Shown: positions 23,301 through 36,907, numbered from the stretch's first letter. The stretch is DNA of 64,000 nucleotides from Lepidurus packardi (GCA_023053545.1 JAKZAN010000002.1:12520790-12584789), one strand, 5' to 3'. Translations and numbers: made by a program. The notes: generated by a model not told the origin, from the sequence alone.

Positions 23301-26300
23301 TAAAAATGAATTAAACAATAAATAAAATGATAATAAATAAAAATTAATAATAATTAAAAATAAATAACAATAAATAAAAAACAACAATAAAAATAACAAT
23401 AAATAAAAAACAACAATAAAAATCAACAATAAAAATAACAATAAATAAAAAACAACAATAAAAATAACAAAAAATAAAAATCAACAATAAAAATAACAAT
23501 AAATAAAAAACAACAATACAAATAAAATGATAAATAAAAATTGGGAATGATTCCTACCTTAACGCCCATAACTTCTTCCTTCTGGCTGTTTTGGGAGAGT
23601 ACAGGGAACTCGCCCATCTGCCGGTACTCCACCAGGTACATGCCAGTACCCGAATCTCCATTCCAAGCGGATTCGCTCAGGATTGTCCATGAAACTCGCA
23701 CACTCGTGGTCGTTATGGGTACAACTTTCACGTTAGGTACCAGCAATGCCGGCGGAGCCGACAAAGTGCGAAAGATCTCGGAATTGGGCGACCAATTCGA
23801 AGGACCCATGTCGTTTACCGCTCGTAAACGGACTTGGTAGTTCGTAAATGGCTTCAAACCGTGGACCGTATACGAAGCTTGCGCTGGATCTGCCCGTTCT
23901 GATGCAGTTACCCACGGTGCTTGTAATCCTTCTCTATATTCCACCGTGTAATACCTTTAAATGATAGAAAAACGAATGAAAACTTCAGTTCGATGATATT
24001 TTTGTTATTTTTCACCTTAAAGGGGCAAAACCATCGCGTCCAGGGGTCCAACTGAAGGTGATTTGCCTTGCTTGGATCTGCGAGCTGCTAATAAAGGGGG
24101 CAGAGGGCGCTTGGGGCCTTTCCCTGCTATTCGTCGTGTAGACTCGAGCTAAAGCAACTTGTCCCCAACCTTGACTGGTCTGTGCCGAGACTTCGAAGAT
24201 ATAAAACTGCTCTGCTTCCATGTTGGTGACGCGGTAGGTGCGATCCATGGGCGTAAAATCTTTGGATTGCTTCTCATTGCGTCCTTCCATGACATACGCC
24301 ACGCGATAGGCCAATACTTGGCCGTTAGCTTCATCTGGAACGTCCCAGACGACTCGAGCGCTCGTTAGAGAGACATCAGGGAACGAAACGTTGGAAGGAG
24401 GACCAGGAACTATGAACATTCAAGACAAATGGATGAGATCTGAACCTTTTTTGAGATATTTAGGGAATATTTAGGGAATTTACCATCTTCCCAGGTTTGG
24501 GCGATCACAGGAACGGTACTTAGGGTGCCATCGCCCATTTTGGTGTACGCTCGCACTTGGATTTGGTAACTGGTAAACTTTTTCAGCTCTGTTAAGGTCG
24601 TTGTCAGTGTTGTATTTCCCAAAACTTCCTTATTCTAATTGAAAAACGTAGTTTTGAGTGCGTTAGAGGCATTTTACGAGGTTAAAAGTACCCTAAATGG
24701 GAAGTTGGCAGCTCCATAGTAGACTTTGTAGCCCAGAATCACTCCATTTCGCAAGTGTTCGGGGATTTGGTCCCAACTCACTACGACAGTGGTGGATGAG
24801 GTTGCATTGGCTCTTACGGATTTCGGCCCAGCGCTTGGAACTTTAATTTAGAGATAGATAGTTCAAATTTTTGTAAATGAAATGTTGTTTAATGATTTGA
24901 TGAAGGAAATGGTTTTTTACCTCCTTCTCGGGTGCGTTCTTTGGCAACTGGACTGGCGAAGGACATTCCGACGTCGTTAAAGGCTTTTACTGTGACTTCA
25001 TAGCTTGCGAACTCTTCTAAAGTTTTGAGAACATAGGAATTGCTGTTGTGATCTTGGATTACGATGCTGTTTAGCTCAGACGATTGATTTACGCCCGAAC
25101 GGCGGTAAGAAACGTTGTAGCCTCTGGGAATTCCATACCATTCAATTTGTTGCAATGGCTATGAAAAAATACAAGAGAAATAGTTAATCAAATTAGGTTT
25201 TTTTTTGCAGGGTGCTATGAAACTTACCGTCCAACGAACTCGCAGCTCCGTGGCGCTAACAGCTCGTACAGTCATATTAAAAGGAGGATGAGCGGGTGGT
25301 GCTTGCAAAGTTTGGAACTTTTGACTCGGTTGAGATGGTCCAGATGCTCCCACCACGTTATGTGCGACTAATCGCAAGGAATATTCCATAAACGGTATCA
25401 AAGGTTCGACTAACAGCGTTGTAGAATTGGAAGCCGGCGACAAAAACTCGTAGATGTCGTACCAAGTACTATTTCGCGACGTTTGGGCCTAAAATACAAG
25501 CAATTACTACATATATAATCAAACCAACTAATAAATATGAAACTTGTCAACGAAATTCATGCTACATTCAAACACAGAAAAACACACGCTATATTGATAT
25601 TAATATCGAGTATTAATATCAAGGATCCTGAATTGCTATCAATAATTACAATAAAGATGAACAATAACGACAATAACCGAGAGTGCCAACGCAGTTATCG
25701 ATTCTTAACATACTATCGATAGGCAATTTTAATATATTGATAAGGGAAATTAAACTAGTTATCGATTCTTAAGTCACGACCGATTGTAGTCTTAATCGAT
25801 TCTTAAGGTGCAGTACCTTATATCGATTGTTAGTGTTAATCAACAAATAACAACTAACAACTAACAACAAATAACAACATATAAAAAATAACAACTGTAT
25901 CCACAAATCCGTGATTATTTCTATAATCAGAATAGGACGCTAAATTGAAATTATGTAATTCACCAATGCACCACGATTAGTTACGAATAAATTCATAAAA
26001 ACCCTATCATTAACCTTAAATATGACCCAGAAATCGAACATACCTGAACCGTCCATTTGATAATAGAAGAATTCCCATCAAAGCCCGGCGTAAACTGCAA
26101 AACCACGGAGAAAGCATTGATGTTAGACACGCCCAAATGCGTAGGTGGTTCAGGTAGCACAGGCTCTACCCCCGATTGTAAGGTAGCAACCGAAGAAGGC
26201 CCCGCCCCTATCCTTGTCCATCCAAACACCTCGAACGTATAATGCGTGGTGGGCAATAAATGTTCCACGGGTAGCGACGTCACTTCCGCCGACACGTTCC

Positions 26301-29300
26301 TCGTCTTAAGCGTATGCGGCGAATCGCGGATTGACCACGTTACCGTGTACCCGGTCAAGTTCCCATTGGATCGCCCAGGTGGCCGCCAAACGACTACGAC
26401 CGACCGATCCGTAATCGCATGGAAACTTAGGTTCTGTACCGCATTCGGAACTGTAATAAATACAAAAAATAGTCCAAATTAGTATATTAGAATATTAACA
26501 AATATTCCTCATTAAATAACGGAAAAGTACCATCTTCTAGAGTTTTGGCAAGAACGGGTACACTTGCAGGACCATCTCCAGGGCTCGTAAAGCAGAGAAC
26601 GGTGACATTATAGGATGTAAACTTGTCCAATCCAGTCATTACAGCTGTCTGTTCAGCTAACGGATCAAAAGGACTCGGAGGAACTGCAATTCTGACAAGG
26701 TTTAAGTCGCCGTCTAAAGGTACTGCCTGGAGTTTGTAGCCTTGGTTGATCCCGTTTACGAGCTGCGGGTCCGGAGGCGTCCACCACACCTGCAAAGACG
26801 TCGAGTTCAACGCTAACAGTCTAACTCCAGTGGGCGCTGCTTGCGGAACTGCAAAAGCCAAATTTTCGAATTATTTCTTAATTATTTACGAATTTTAAAC
26901 ATTATTTCAGATTTTTTTTTAACTATTTAAGAATTAAAAACAAAAATTTAAGAATTGAATTGAATTGAAATTTGAATTGAATTCAAACAAAAATTTAAGA
27001 ATTAAAAAAAAAAAAAAAATCAAAAGTTTTAAAAAAATTATTTTACCTCCTTCACGCGTTTTGTTTTAAACATTTCAGATTTTTTTTAACTATTTAAGAA
27101 TTACAAACAAAAATTTAAGAATTGAATTGAAATTTGAATTGAATTTAAACAAAAATTGAAGAATTTAAAAAAAAAAAAAAAAATCAAAGTTTTAAAAAAA
27201 CTATTTTACCTCCTTCACGCGTTTTGTTTTAAACATAATTTCAGATTTTTTTTTTAATTATTTAAGAATTAAAAACAAAATTTAAGAATTGAATTGAATT
27301 GAAATTTGAATTGAATTTAAACAAAAATTTAAGAATTAAAAAAAAAAAAATCAAAAGTTTAAAAAAAAAGTTATTTTACCTCCTTCACGCGTTTTGTTTT
27401 AAACATAATTTCAGATTTTTTTAACTATTTAAGAATTAAAAACAAAAATTGAAGAATTTAATTGAATTGAAATTTGAATTGAATTCAAACAAAAATTTAA
27501 GAATTAAAAAAAAAAAAAAAAAAATCAAAGTTTTAATAAAATTATTTTACCTCCTTCACGCGTTTTGGCGATAATACTAGGTCCATAGCTGCCCAATCCC
27601 ACTTGATTATAGGCAGCAATCTGGATTTCGTAGTCCTTCCAGGTAATAAGGTCTTCAATCAAGTAATTGCGCTGAGCCTAATTAATTTGAATTAATTCAG
27701 TAAAATATGAAAAAAATGTGAAAAAGAGGCTAATTTAGTGGGTTTTACTTCACTAGTGATGTTTTTATGCGACCAAGGACTCTGTCCATATCCGTCTAAG
27801 CGGTAACGCACGACATAACCCATCACGACGCCATTCCGGTATTCCTCCTCTGGCGGATTCCACTGAATCATGATTTGGGAGCTGGATCGAGCGGCTCCGA
27901 CCAATCCTACCGGTGGTCCTGAAGGAACTTCTTGCGGTAAAGTCACACGATTACTGGCTTCAGAAGCTGGCCCCTCCCCCACACTGTTTATCGCACTGAT
28001 CCTAAACTGATACGCGGCGGCTGCTTTCAAGTTCGTGAGGATCACCCAGCGCGCAGAGGACGAAACGTTACTCAATTCCGTCACCCAACTTCCTAACGGT
28101 TCAGGAATGGGACCTAATAATAATGGTAAACAAAAGTAATAGTAATAGTACAATAATAGTAAATAAAAAGTTGAAATACAAGAAAAGGATATGAAAGTTA
28201 CACTGAAGTGAAATAAGTCGATTATTACCTGTAATGGGGACTACTCGTCGCTGGACGATGTACTTTAAGATGGGATTATTGCCGTTAAATCCAGGAACCC
28301 AGGATACATTGACTGCTCTTCCACTATTGGACAACTTGGTCGCTGAAACTGTCGTGGGAGCGTAAGGAAGCTCAATAACGTCCAAGCGAGCTGCTCGCGA
28401 ATCATCTCCAGCAGTTGAAGTCACTTGGCACTCATAGAGACCCACGTCTGTAGCTCTAGCTTCGGCTATCTGTAGAGTGCCATCATCCAATTGCTGAATG
28501 CGTTGGCTGCGACTTCCATTTATCACCCTTGGAGAGATCAAAAATCATAAAATTAGCCCAAAAAACTTGAATTCATTGGAACTTTGTTACTTTTTGTCCC
28601 TAAGCCAACGAAGAACGTAAGAAGCTGAAGGGTCGCTCGATACTTTGCACTGTAAAGTTGCTGTATGACCCAAAATGGTGCGAGTATCCACTGGCGGTTG
28701 CATAATTTGAGTTCGCACTAAGAAAAAAAAGTAGAATAATGGAATAAAATACAATAACTGAATTATAATAAACAATTTCTCACCTAAAACGGACAAGTAG
28801 GCGGAGCCTTCCACTGATCCCGCCTCGTTACTACGTAAGCACGTGTATTTCCCAGCATCGGTTGCTCGTACAGCTGCTATAAGTAGACTGCCATCTTCTA
28901 GTATCTGGAAACGCCCCGTACTCGTTATATAGGCGGAGTCTAAGGAGAAAAATTACGTTAGAAAAATTCAAAAATTGTAAAATTAAAAAAAAATCTTGAA
29001 AGTTTGAGTTTTACCATTAAAAAACCATGTCACATTAGGGACTCCGGAACCAGCTGCTTTGCACACCAGAGTTTCGTCTTTTCCAACTGTTGCAGTACGG
29101 TTTTGGGGCGGGGCTTCCATCACTGGCGCCGAGGCTGATAATAAAATTCGAGTTAAAAGACAAAACAACATGAAATAAAGTATAAATATTTAAATAAACA
29201 AAATAAAACTACATTAAAACGATTCAATAACAAAATAAAAATACATTAAAACGATTTAAAAACATTAGCACTGAAATACTTTAAAGAAAGACATTCACCG

Positions 29301-32102
29301 ACAACGACTAACAAGTATGTGGAAGTCATATTGAAAAATTTATGAATAAATTACGAAAATATAAAAAAAAAAAAATAATAAAATATAAAAAAGGCGTAGG
29401 AAGAAATATACGAAGAAAAGAAAGTGATTGGAAATTACTAAGGTGTCAAAGGTGCCCGTAAAATCCATTTTTGCAGCTACTAAGATCAGAAAGTAGTTGG
29501 GGGAGGGAACATTGGTTAAGTTAGTTTGAAGATAAAAAGGAAAAAGTTCATTTGTATTAGTAACTAAATACCCGTGTTAGTTTTCAGGTTGTTAAGCCTG
29601 AGATCAGTCAAATCAGTGAGCCGCACGCGAGCTACACTTGTTGCCGACGAAGAAGAAGAACCAGGTTTCGACAACGTGTCACTCGCAACTGTAATACAGA
29701 TGAATGCGATTTTATGGAAATTAATTTTGTTAGTAATTTTTTTCTTCATCTTGAATTAAGGCCATTTTCTCGCTTTTAGAGGTAAGGGGTAAAAAAAAGT
29801 AGCTTTCCTCTTCGCTACGCTTACTTTTAACTTTCAACCATGTGTAACCAGAAATACGCCCAGCCAAATTAGACGCTATGCACTGAAAAACGCCACTGTC
29901 CACCATAGCCAGGTTTTGGATGATCAAAGTTCCGTTCGATTGAACAGAATACCTAACAAAAACCCGTAAAATTACATTCACATCATTATAACAAGTCACT
30001 CTAATAATCCGAAAACAGAGATAAACAAAATGGAATTCAGAATAGCTACAATTCATAAGAATTAAAATAAGTGTAATTAATAAGTATGTATAATTAATAA
30101 GAATTTAAATAATGCACGTAATTAGATTAGATTATATGAAAAAGATAGCTTGAATGAGACAACATGTTTAAATACATTAGGAATCGATTTTATTAATCGA
30201 TTAGTTTAATATCGATATTGTTGTTGTTCGATTATTACTGCTATTATCGATTATATATTTGATTCGATTTACGATTACGCTTAGGGAAATTAGGATTCTT
30301 TATTAAAGTTATGAATACTAATTGGATTAATGATTGATAACGACTTACAAAATAAGCGATTAGGATTTCAAAGTATCTCTGAACTACTCTAAAAATTCAG
30401 AAATTATTCTAATTATGCTAAAAATAGTGTTAAAACGATTAGGATTTCAAAGTATCTCTGAACTACTCTAAAAATTCAGAAATGATTCTAATTATTCTAA
30501 AAAATTGTGTTAAAAACCGGAAATAAAGAGCGAGTTGGGACGTACTTGCCAGGTGGCAGATCACGAACATCTACCGTGTCCTTATACCATGCAATTTCCG
30601 GTGCTGGGAAGCCTTTCACTCTACACGGCAGATGGGTATTCCGTCCATAATCCGCAAATGTTTCTAACCCCATTTTTTCCAGCAAAATGGGCTTTTCTGT
30701 AAAATACACAAAGACATTTTACTAAACTTCCATTACACCCTAACTTTAACGCGATACTTGACAAAACTGCTGAAATTAATCCCAAAATCAATGCTTTTTC
30801 ACCCAAATTTCTCGACTTTTTACCACTTCTCTTTTCAATTTCGTTTTTTCAGTACAAAATTAATAAAATTTACCTAGTACGGTAACGTTTGCCTGAGCTG
30901 TAACTACATCTCTCCGGTTTCTCCACCCTGCATGGCACGCATAATTCCCAGTATGCCCCGCTTCGATGTTTAGCAACGATAACGTTCGATTCCAAGGATC
31001 CAGCGTGTAAAGAATCTCCGCATTCTCAATAGGAACATCATCCTTGTACCAAAGAATCTCCAGCAAAGACAAGGGGCTGTTAAAATTAATAAAAAAAAGG
31101 AAAAAATTAAGATTTTACAGAATGAATTAAAAATAATAATAATTTGAACTCGAACCTGGCATTGGCTATGCAGCGAAGCACAGTTACACCCTCTCCTTGA
31201 GCAATTTGGACATTCTCGGGTCCTACGATGATTCTTGGAGCAACATCCTCTCCTTCAGCTTCTTGTACGGCCAACCGAATAGGTCCACTAGTGTCTTCTT
31301 GGCCAACTTGGGAATTCGTGGCATGACAACGGTACACGCCTTCATCTTCTGCCGAAGCTGACAGGATGATTAAGCTGTTGTCGCCTGTCACCGCGAATTT
31401 GAGTCCGTAGAGCTCTAATCCGTCTTCGTTTTGCCAGGAAATGGACGACAAGGGCTCGCTTTGCAGTGCTGGCATTTCCAGAATGGCAGCATGACCGGCT
31501 TGGATGGTTACAGAACGCTCGGACTTGTCCCCAAACGGAGTCATGTCTAGAAAATAGAAGTATACAAGTTTTCGAGTTGACAAAATGGTTTCGAGTAACG
31601 CTGAAATGAATTCTTACAAGCCACAACGAGCTTCGCTGGATCGCTATAAATAGCTCCTACGGAATTCTTGGAAATGCACTGATAAGTTCCGGTATGCTCT
31701 CTTCGGAGGGATTGAATCTTCAAAATATGGTCGGTTACATATCCTGTAATGTAATCCCCGTCTTTAAGCCATCTGTATTCCGGTTGAGGATAGCCTAGAT
31801 GCGAAAAAAGTAATTTTTTCGATGAATTATAATAGACGTGAAACGGAAAGAGAAGTGATTATGGCAATGGCTTTACCTATGGCTTGGCATTCGAGGAATT
31901 TGGCTCCGTTTTCGATTACAATAGAGGAAGAAGGTTGGCCATAAAAGCGGGGCGCTTGCAAACGATCTAAAATGAAAAATATTACTGTATTTTAGCTAGT
32001 TATTATTTGTAAAAATTGTATTTTTACGTTACCTGTGGACGCTATACAAATTAAGCAGGTTACTATCAAGCCGCAGAGGTTTAAAGATGTTAAAGATGAC
32101 AT
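20315..32102 (-). CDS. sdk: Protein sidekick, Ig/fibronectin-III cell-adhesion receptor
   Basis: Twenty-six exons join into an open frame of 2157 residues, close to known sidekick proteins. Exon 1 (32033-32102) encodes a signal peptide, MSSLTSLNLCGLIVTCLICI. Six Ig domains follow (about residues 25-540), then thirteen fibronectin-III domains (about 545-1930), a membrane helix at about 1945-1967 (WFLVTLAACSVVVITLVVA) and a 190-residue tail. The tail ends GFSSFV, the PDZ-binding end characteristic of sidekick. Sidekick proteins mediate homophilic adhesion in synaptic lamina choice and at tricellular adherens junctions. Main exons include 31156-31546, 28229-28527, 27749-28113, 26044-26450, 24016-24409, 23558-23954, 22855-23277, 21784-22065, 21088-21453 and 20315-20856. 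A noncoding 5' exon ends at 32314, and the second exon starts at 32144. An optional 117-nt exon lies at 29572-29688. Confidence 0.95.
22492..22815. repeat. About 90-bp tandem repeat in a sidekick intron
   Basis: Four imperfect copies each contain atcgatttaaa, ctatcaatacaaaaaagttc and tggatagatactttggatag. The array lies in the intron between exons 22138-22279 and 22855-23277. Confidence 0.75.
23320..23545. repeat. AT-rich simple repeat (aataaaaaacaacaataaa)
   Basis: Permutations of aataaaaaacaacaataaa fill most of the intron between two sidekick exons, next to the splice donor at 23557. Confidence 0.75.
27045..27550 (-). repeat. 163-171-bp array carrying decoy copies of a sidekick splice donor
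   Basis: On the minus strand the real exon 27551-27677 ends CAAAACGCGTGAAGGAG, then GTAAAAT. The same 17 exon bases plus the donor recur three times inside the downstream intron, with donor GT at 27377-27378, 27207-27208 and 27044-27045. Each unit then repeats the AT-rich intron start. The array therefore arose by tandem duplication across the exon-intron border. The decoys have no obvious acceptor before them, so they act at most as alternative 5' splice sites. Confidence 0.85.
29572..29688 (-). other. Possible 117-nt cassette exon of sidekick
   Basis: The segment follows tgtattacag and ends before gtattt, so it has an acceptor and a weak donor. Its length is 39 codons exactly and it is open in the phase between exons 29825-29952 and 29015-29134. 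Skipping gives a normal Ig4-Ig5 join (WLKVKTSAPVM). Inclusion would add a Ser-rich and basic linker beginning IASDTLSKPGSSSSSA. It could be chance, since the donor is not strong. Confidence 0.4.
30358..30515. repeat. 79-bp direct duplication in a sidekick intron
   Basis: Two near-identical copies begin gattaggatttcaaagtatc at 30358 and 30437. Confidence 0.8.
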
Positions 32103-32143
32103 TTTGCATGTCTACGATTGGTACAATTCGATTTGTTGTTCAT
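32090..32143 (-). promoter_or_regulatory. Upstream ORF overlapping the sidekick start codon
   Basis: The second exon begins G-ATG, and this ATG (32141-32143) opens a 17-codon frame ending TAA at 32090-32092. It overlaps the main start (32100-32102) out of frame by 13 bases. Ribosomes that use it could not reach the main start by simple reinitiation downstream, so it should lower sidekick translation when this exon is used. Confidence 0.5.
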
Positions 32144-32314
32144 CCTAAGAGAAAAAGAAAGTAAAAAAACGTTAATGCGAATGTATAGAAGTCGAAATTG
32201 TCTAATGAAGCATCCGGAAGCTCGAGTTTGTGTCTCATTTCCTGTTTGGTATAAACGCACAGGTATGGAATGCATGAACAGGAAGTGAATTTTTTGGAAC
32301 TATTAAGACTTACC

Positions 32315-33883
32315 GTCAACGTATAAGTAGGTAGTTATCACCACTGAGATCGCACGAAAATAAAAGGCATATTTGACTGTTGGGTTTCAACTATTTCTCA
32401 TCGTTTGATTGATAATTTGTTAGTAACGCGCTGAACAAAGACATAAACGACAACTAACAGCGACGCCACCATCGGACAGCCTTCAGATCATCGGTCCCCG
32501 CCTTTTGCTATACAAACTTTGAAGGAGCACAAGAGTATTTTAGCATCCTGAATGCCATCTAGTGATCAGATTTATTCCGTTCTAACGGAAACGGTCTAAT
32601 ACAAAAAGCCATATTAAACTGAATTAACCTAAAGTGATTATGTCGCCTTATATTCTAGAAATTTTGAGCAAATTATCTATTATTAGTAAAGCTTTTAAGG
32701 TTGAGCAGTTTGCTTAAGTGAATTTAAGGTACACCAAAACGTGTTCATAAAAAGCAATTATCGCTAAGCTGTAAAAGCTGTATCGCTAAATTGAAACCAA
32801 GTTTATTCACATACTTTAGTTCAATTTTATATTACATTTTTAAGTATGAAAGAAATCCATGTAAATAATGTAGATTGATTCAGTACTGTAATACAAAACC
32901 ACAATGAAATTCCTGGGTTCATTGCTAAAATCCACACTTTTCGGCGCCACCGTCGATCTTTCAACGCATAAAGTCCACGAAACCTTTAGAAGCTTAGTCT
33001 CTCCTTTTGTAGACTTCCCTTCAGAGTAGAATGCATGCAAAGGTGACAACTGAAGCGATCGTTGGGGAAGTGTTTTGGTGTTCTCTAAATTAAATTACTT
33101 AAGTTTCTAACGTTTAAAAACCGTGACTTTAACAATTATACTGCATCCTTTATTTATTACACATCATTGGAATAACGTGTCTCACCCTCATCTTCCCAAA
33201 TGAATCGTCCGTGGCGTTAGCAAGCCTCCAGGTAATTTCATCTTGTTCATGGCTTCTCGTTTGCCTTTAACGCTTTATTGTTTATTCCACCTTGTTTAGT
33301 GTCTATTAATTAGTACTAAACTCACCTTTACATCTCTAGCTCTGTCGTCTCATTGCTTATCAAAACTACCCTAAACTTAAACATTTGTATGTTAAAACAA
33401 CAATCCAATGCCACAAAAACATCCGCGAGCGTCTCATTAACAAGAAGCTGAAACCAATTACTCTGGGCCTTATGCATCCCCCGTGATTAAAAGTGCTCTT
33501 CAAATCTCCCCCCTCGCATTGTTAAAAGTGAGAAAAAACGCCAAAAAGAACCAAACAAAGAGCAAAGTCGGCGCAGATGAGTTAGCGCAGTCTCAAAAGG
33601 TTTCCCTCATTGGTAGAAAGTTTGATACCTGTTTAATATTGATTTCAAGCTTGCTCATCAACGTTTTTCAGTCCAAGAAAAGAACCCCAAATGACACCAA
33701 GAACCTATTCTTCACTTCCAACCCCTCTCCAAAGCCTCTTACCGCTTCAAGTTTCTCTTCTTTTCCTTTTTTTCCTTCTTTTTCCCCTCCCATCCCTTCG
33801 TTATATGAAAATAATCATCTTCTAACCCATTATGCCAAACCTTAATGACGCTTTTTGTTGATAGGTTGGAATCGAGAAGCGAT
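32315..33883. other. Intergenic region between sidekick and Axin (divergent)
   Basis: The first sidekick exon (5' UTR) ends at 32314 with donor GTAAGT on the minus strand. Upstream, GCCATCTAGTG at 32554 resembles a motif found in other promoters of this window. The rest holds no domain-bearing frame. Axin 5' UTR sequence probably lies in the last few hundred bases. Confidence 0.5.
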
Positions 33884-36875
33884 ATGGGTTCTAATCAAGC
33901 GAGGAAAGATGTCTATTCTGCAGCTTTCGCTGGTTTCCAAGAGAATCTACCCAGGCCTCCCGTTTTTCCCGGTAAAAAACACAAAACAGACACTAAAATT
34001 GATTCAATTTAATTTAATTTCACATTTAATGAAGCAAATTGAAGCTAATAATCTCTTTTTTTTCAATTTTAAAGGTGGAAATGATGCAGCAGTTTCAGCC
34101 AATGCTTCCTATAGAGCCAGTACTTCGCACCGGAGCGATCCACAACGAATTCCAGACCGGAAATACGAGTACAGCCATAACGCCGATACTTCCAACGCAC
34201 GGGGCTATGAACCAGCCGAAGGCAGTGCGAACGGCACGCCCCCTTTACCTGAAACCCCTCCTTATTTGCGCTGGGCCGAAAATCTGCTAAATTTACTCTC
34301 GGATGAAGATGGCGTCCAACTCTATTCCCGGTACCTGGAGCAGGAAGGCTGTCGCGACCTCCTGGATGTAATTTTTTTCGTCTATTTTCACGTTTTCGTC
34401 GTATTTTCGTCTATTTTCACGTTTTAACCTTATTAGGAGGATTGTAGAGGGATATTCTTGGCTTATGCAAAGGGAGTTTGAGAGGAAAGGAGATAATTAC
34501 TTTGCTTCTCCATTTCTAGTTCTGGTTTGCGTGCCAAGGACTCAAGAAGCGAAGTTTGGAAGACCCTGAGGGGATTCCTATGCTCATTAAAGTGATCCAC
34601 CGACGCTATATCCGCGCTCATCAGCTGGTGGGCTTATCCGAGCGCGTGCGGCAAGAGATTGGCGAGAAAGTCGCGTCCAAAAAGGGATTGGTCGAGAGTA
34701 TCTTTGACAAAGCTCAAGAGGAAGTGGAGGATTTCATGAACAAAGCCACGTATCCCAATTTCCTCAAGTCTGAAGTCTACTTACAGTATATCCAGGTATC
34801 TAATCACGTTCTGTTTATACTTTCCCAGCTATTACAAGCTGGCAAACTCGAAAAAAAACAAAAAAATAACAAAACAATCTGTAATGAAACACTTTTTCAT
34901 CGATTTGATCGATTGTTTCTCTTCTTAGCAGGCCATGCAAAACGGATTGGAGCTCACGAGGAACAAAAGAGACGAATTTGGACACTCCAACAAGCTTTCC
35001 AACGCTCCTTTTGGGGACGAACCCAGTCCGTCAAGCGCGTTAGCCAATTTTGAGAAAGAAAAGGCAGCTGGCATGTTCTTAGCACCCATGGCAGCTTCAA
35101 TAGGACCTTGTATGGGTGGAACCTTAGCCACAGTTCATGAAGATTCCGAGCTTTGCATGCCACTCACCCAATCAGCCATTGCTGCGACCGAAAGGAAGCG
35201 ATCTAGCATGGTACCAAGTCATCTTTCGGCCCGGGGCAAAATGGATACGTTAGGGTACATAGTTTTGTATTGGAAACCGTCTTTCGAATGCCGTTTAATG
35301 GTTTTGGGTTCCTTTTCAGGTCATATTCTCACGCAATGGGCATAATGGGAGCCAGAATGAGCATGCCTCCACCTGTCAATCCTTACTCGTATGCTTATTC
35401 TTCGTACAACCCGGTTTCCCGGCAAGATTCTGAGCTCCAGAGTCTCAGTTCAGACGCTCAAACCGACGACACCCATTCGATGACCGATTCCTCAGTGTAA
35501 GGAAGGAAAAATTGCATTATTTACGAATTAAATTGAATTAATTTCGTTTTTTCTCCCTTTTTTTAGAGATAATATGTCAATTGGGTATCCAGTGAGGCCT
35601 ACGAAGAAGCAGCAGAGGCGGCTGCACCGCCAAGTGAAGGAAAACGCAGCTCAAAACCGAGATGCAGCCATGCATCAGATGGTGATTCCGCGGACTCAGA
35701 GGATTCAGAAGGAATTGCTGCCTCCTCAAGAGGAGGAGCAGTTTTTCGCGCTGCTTTTGCCCAAGTTAGAGAACGTGAGAAGACAGCAAGAAGCCGAGGA
35801 GAAGCTGGATAAGAAGCTACAAGCTGTAAAAAGCCGTTTTTCGAAGAGGAATCATTGAATTTCGTTTGAATTTACCTTTTTTTTCGTTTATAGCATGATG
35901 ACGAAACTTGTGCAAGCGACGGATGCATGTATCCGCATAGGCCGACTGGGAACATCAACAAAACCCTGGTGGATGCTTTACAACGACTGGGAATGGCGTC
36001 TGAATCTGATACTCAAGCGATTTTGGGTAAAAATTGGACGAAAATTTGGGATTTATCGAGTTTTTTGAACGAGTTTAACGTTTTGGGATGCTTTTAGATG
36101 AACATGTACAAAGAATTTGGTCCGATCAGACACCTTTAAGGTCGCCTGGAGGCTTGTCACCCAGTCCGTGGTCTCCCGAGTCCAGACGACGGGTCGTACC
36201 CACTGGAGTGCCATTTTATTCCAGTGCGTACTCCGGGAAATCTCATGTTCACCATCGGAGAAAAGACAAGGTTGGTTTTAACCTCCTTTTTTGGTCTTTT
36301 TTAAAGAATTTTTTGGGTTTATTTGGGTTTAAAATGATGGTGAATGTTGTTTCGGGGTTGAAATGTTGATGTAATGGATTTTTTTCTTATTAGGACGCCA
36401 ATTCTACCTTCTCAGCGGATTCAGGGGCAGTTTTGGATTACTACGAGGTGGGAATTGGAAAGAATAAAGGCTATGGCGATGGACAGGCGTTTGCCAACCA
36501 AATGGGAGGGAATTGTAGGCCCAAAGAGCTTCCCAGGAAGAGTGGAGTCCCTAAACGATTACCAGCGCCAGAACCTGATTCGGGTGTATCAGTCATATCA
36601 GACGCCCCTCCTACTGCCTATCCCAATCCTCCTCTTCCGGTTTCTTCCAAAGAAAGGTGGGATTTTACTTGGATTTTCTAGGAATTTCTGACAAATAATT
36701 TGTATATTTTGATTTTTCGATTTTTTTTTTTTGATTTTTTAGAGTTTTTAACTGGATTTTGGATAATGACAAGTACCAAGGCGTCGGACAGGAGGGAGAT
36801 AGAGACCCTAACAGTGCCAGTAAACACAGAGTGCGGACAGGCACGAATACTTCACCTGGATCATCCAGGTAAAGA

Positions 36876-36907
<32 letters not shown>

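Noticed and set aside
23541-23840. Plus-strand frames opposite sidekick exons
   Set aside because: They are shadows of the coding strand with no own features.
33483-33845. 120-codon plus-strand frame upstream of Axin
   Set aside because: Low-complexity Ser/Phe/Pro composition and no splice link to Axin. The Axin start at 33884 fits the family better.
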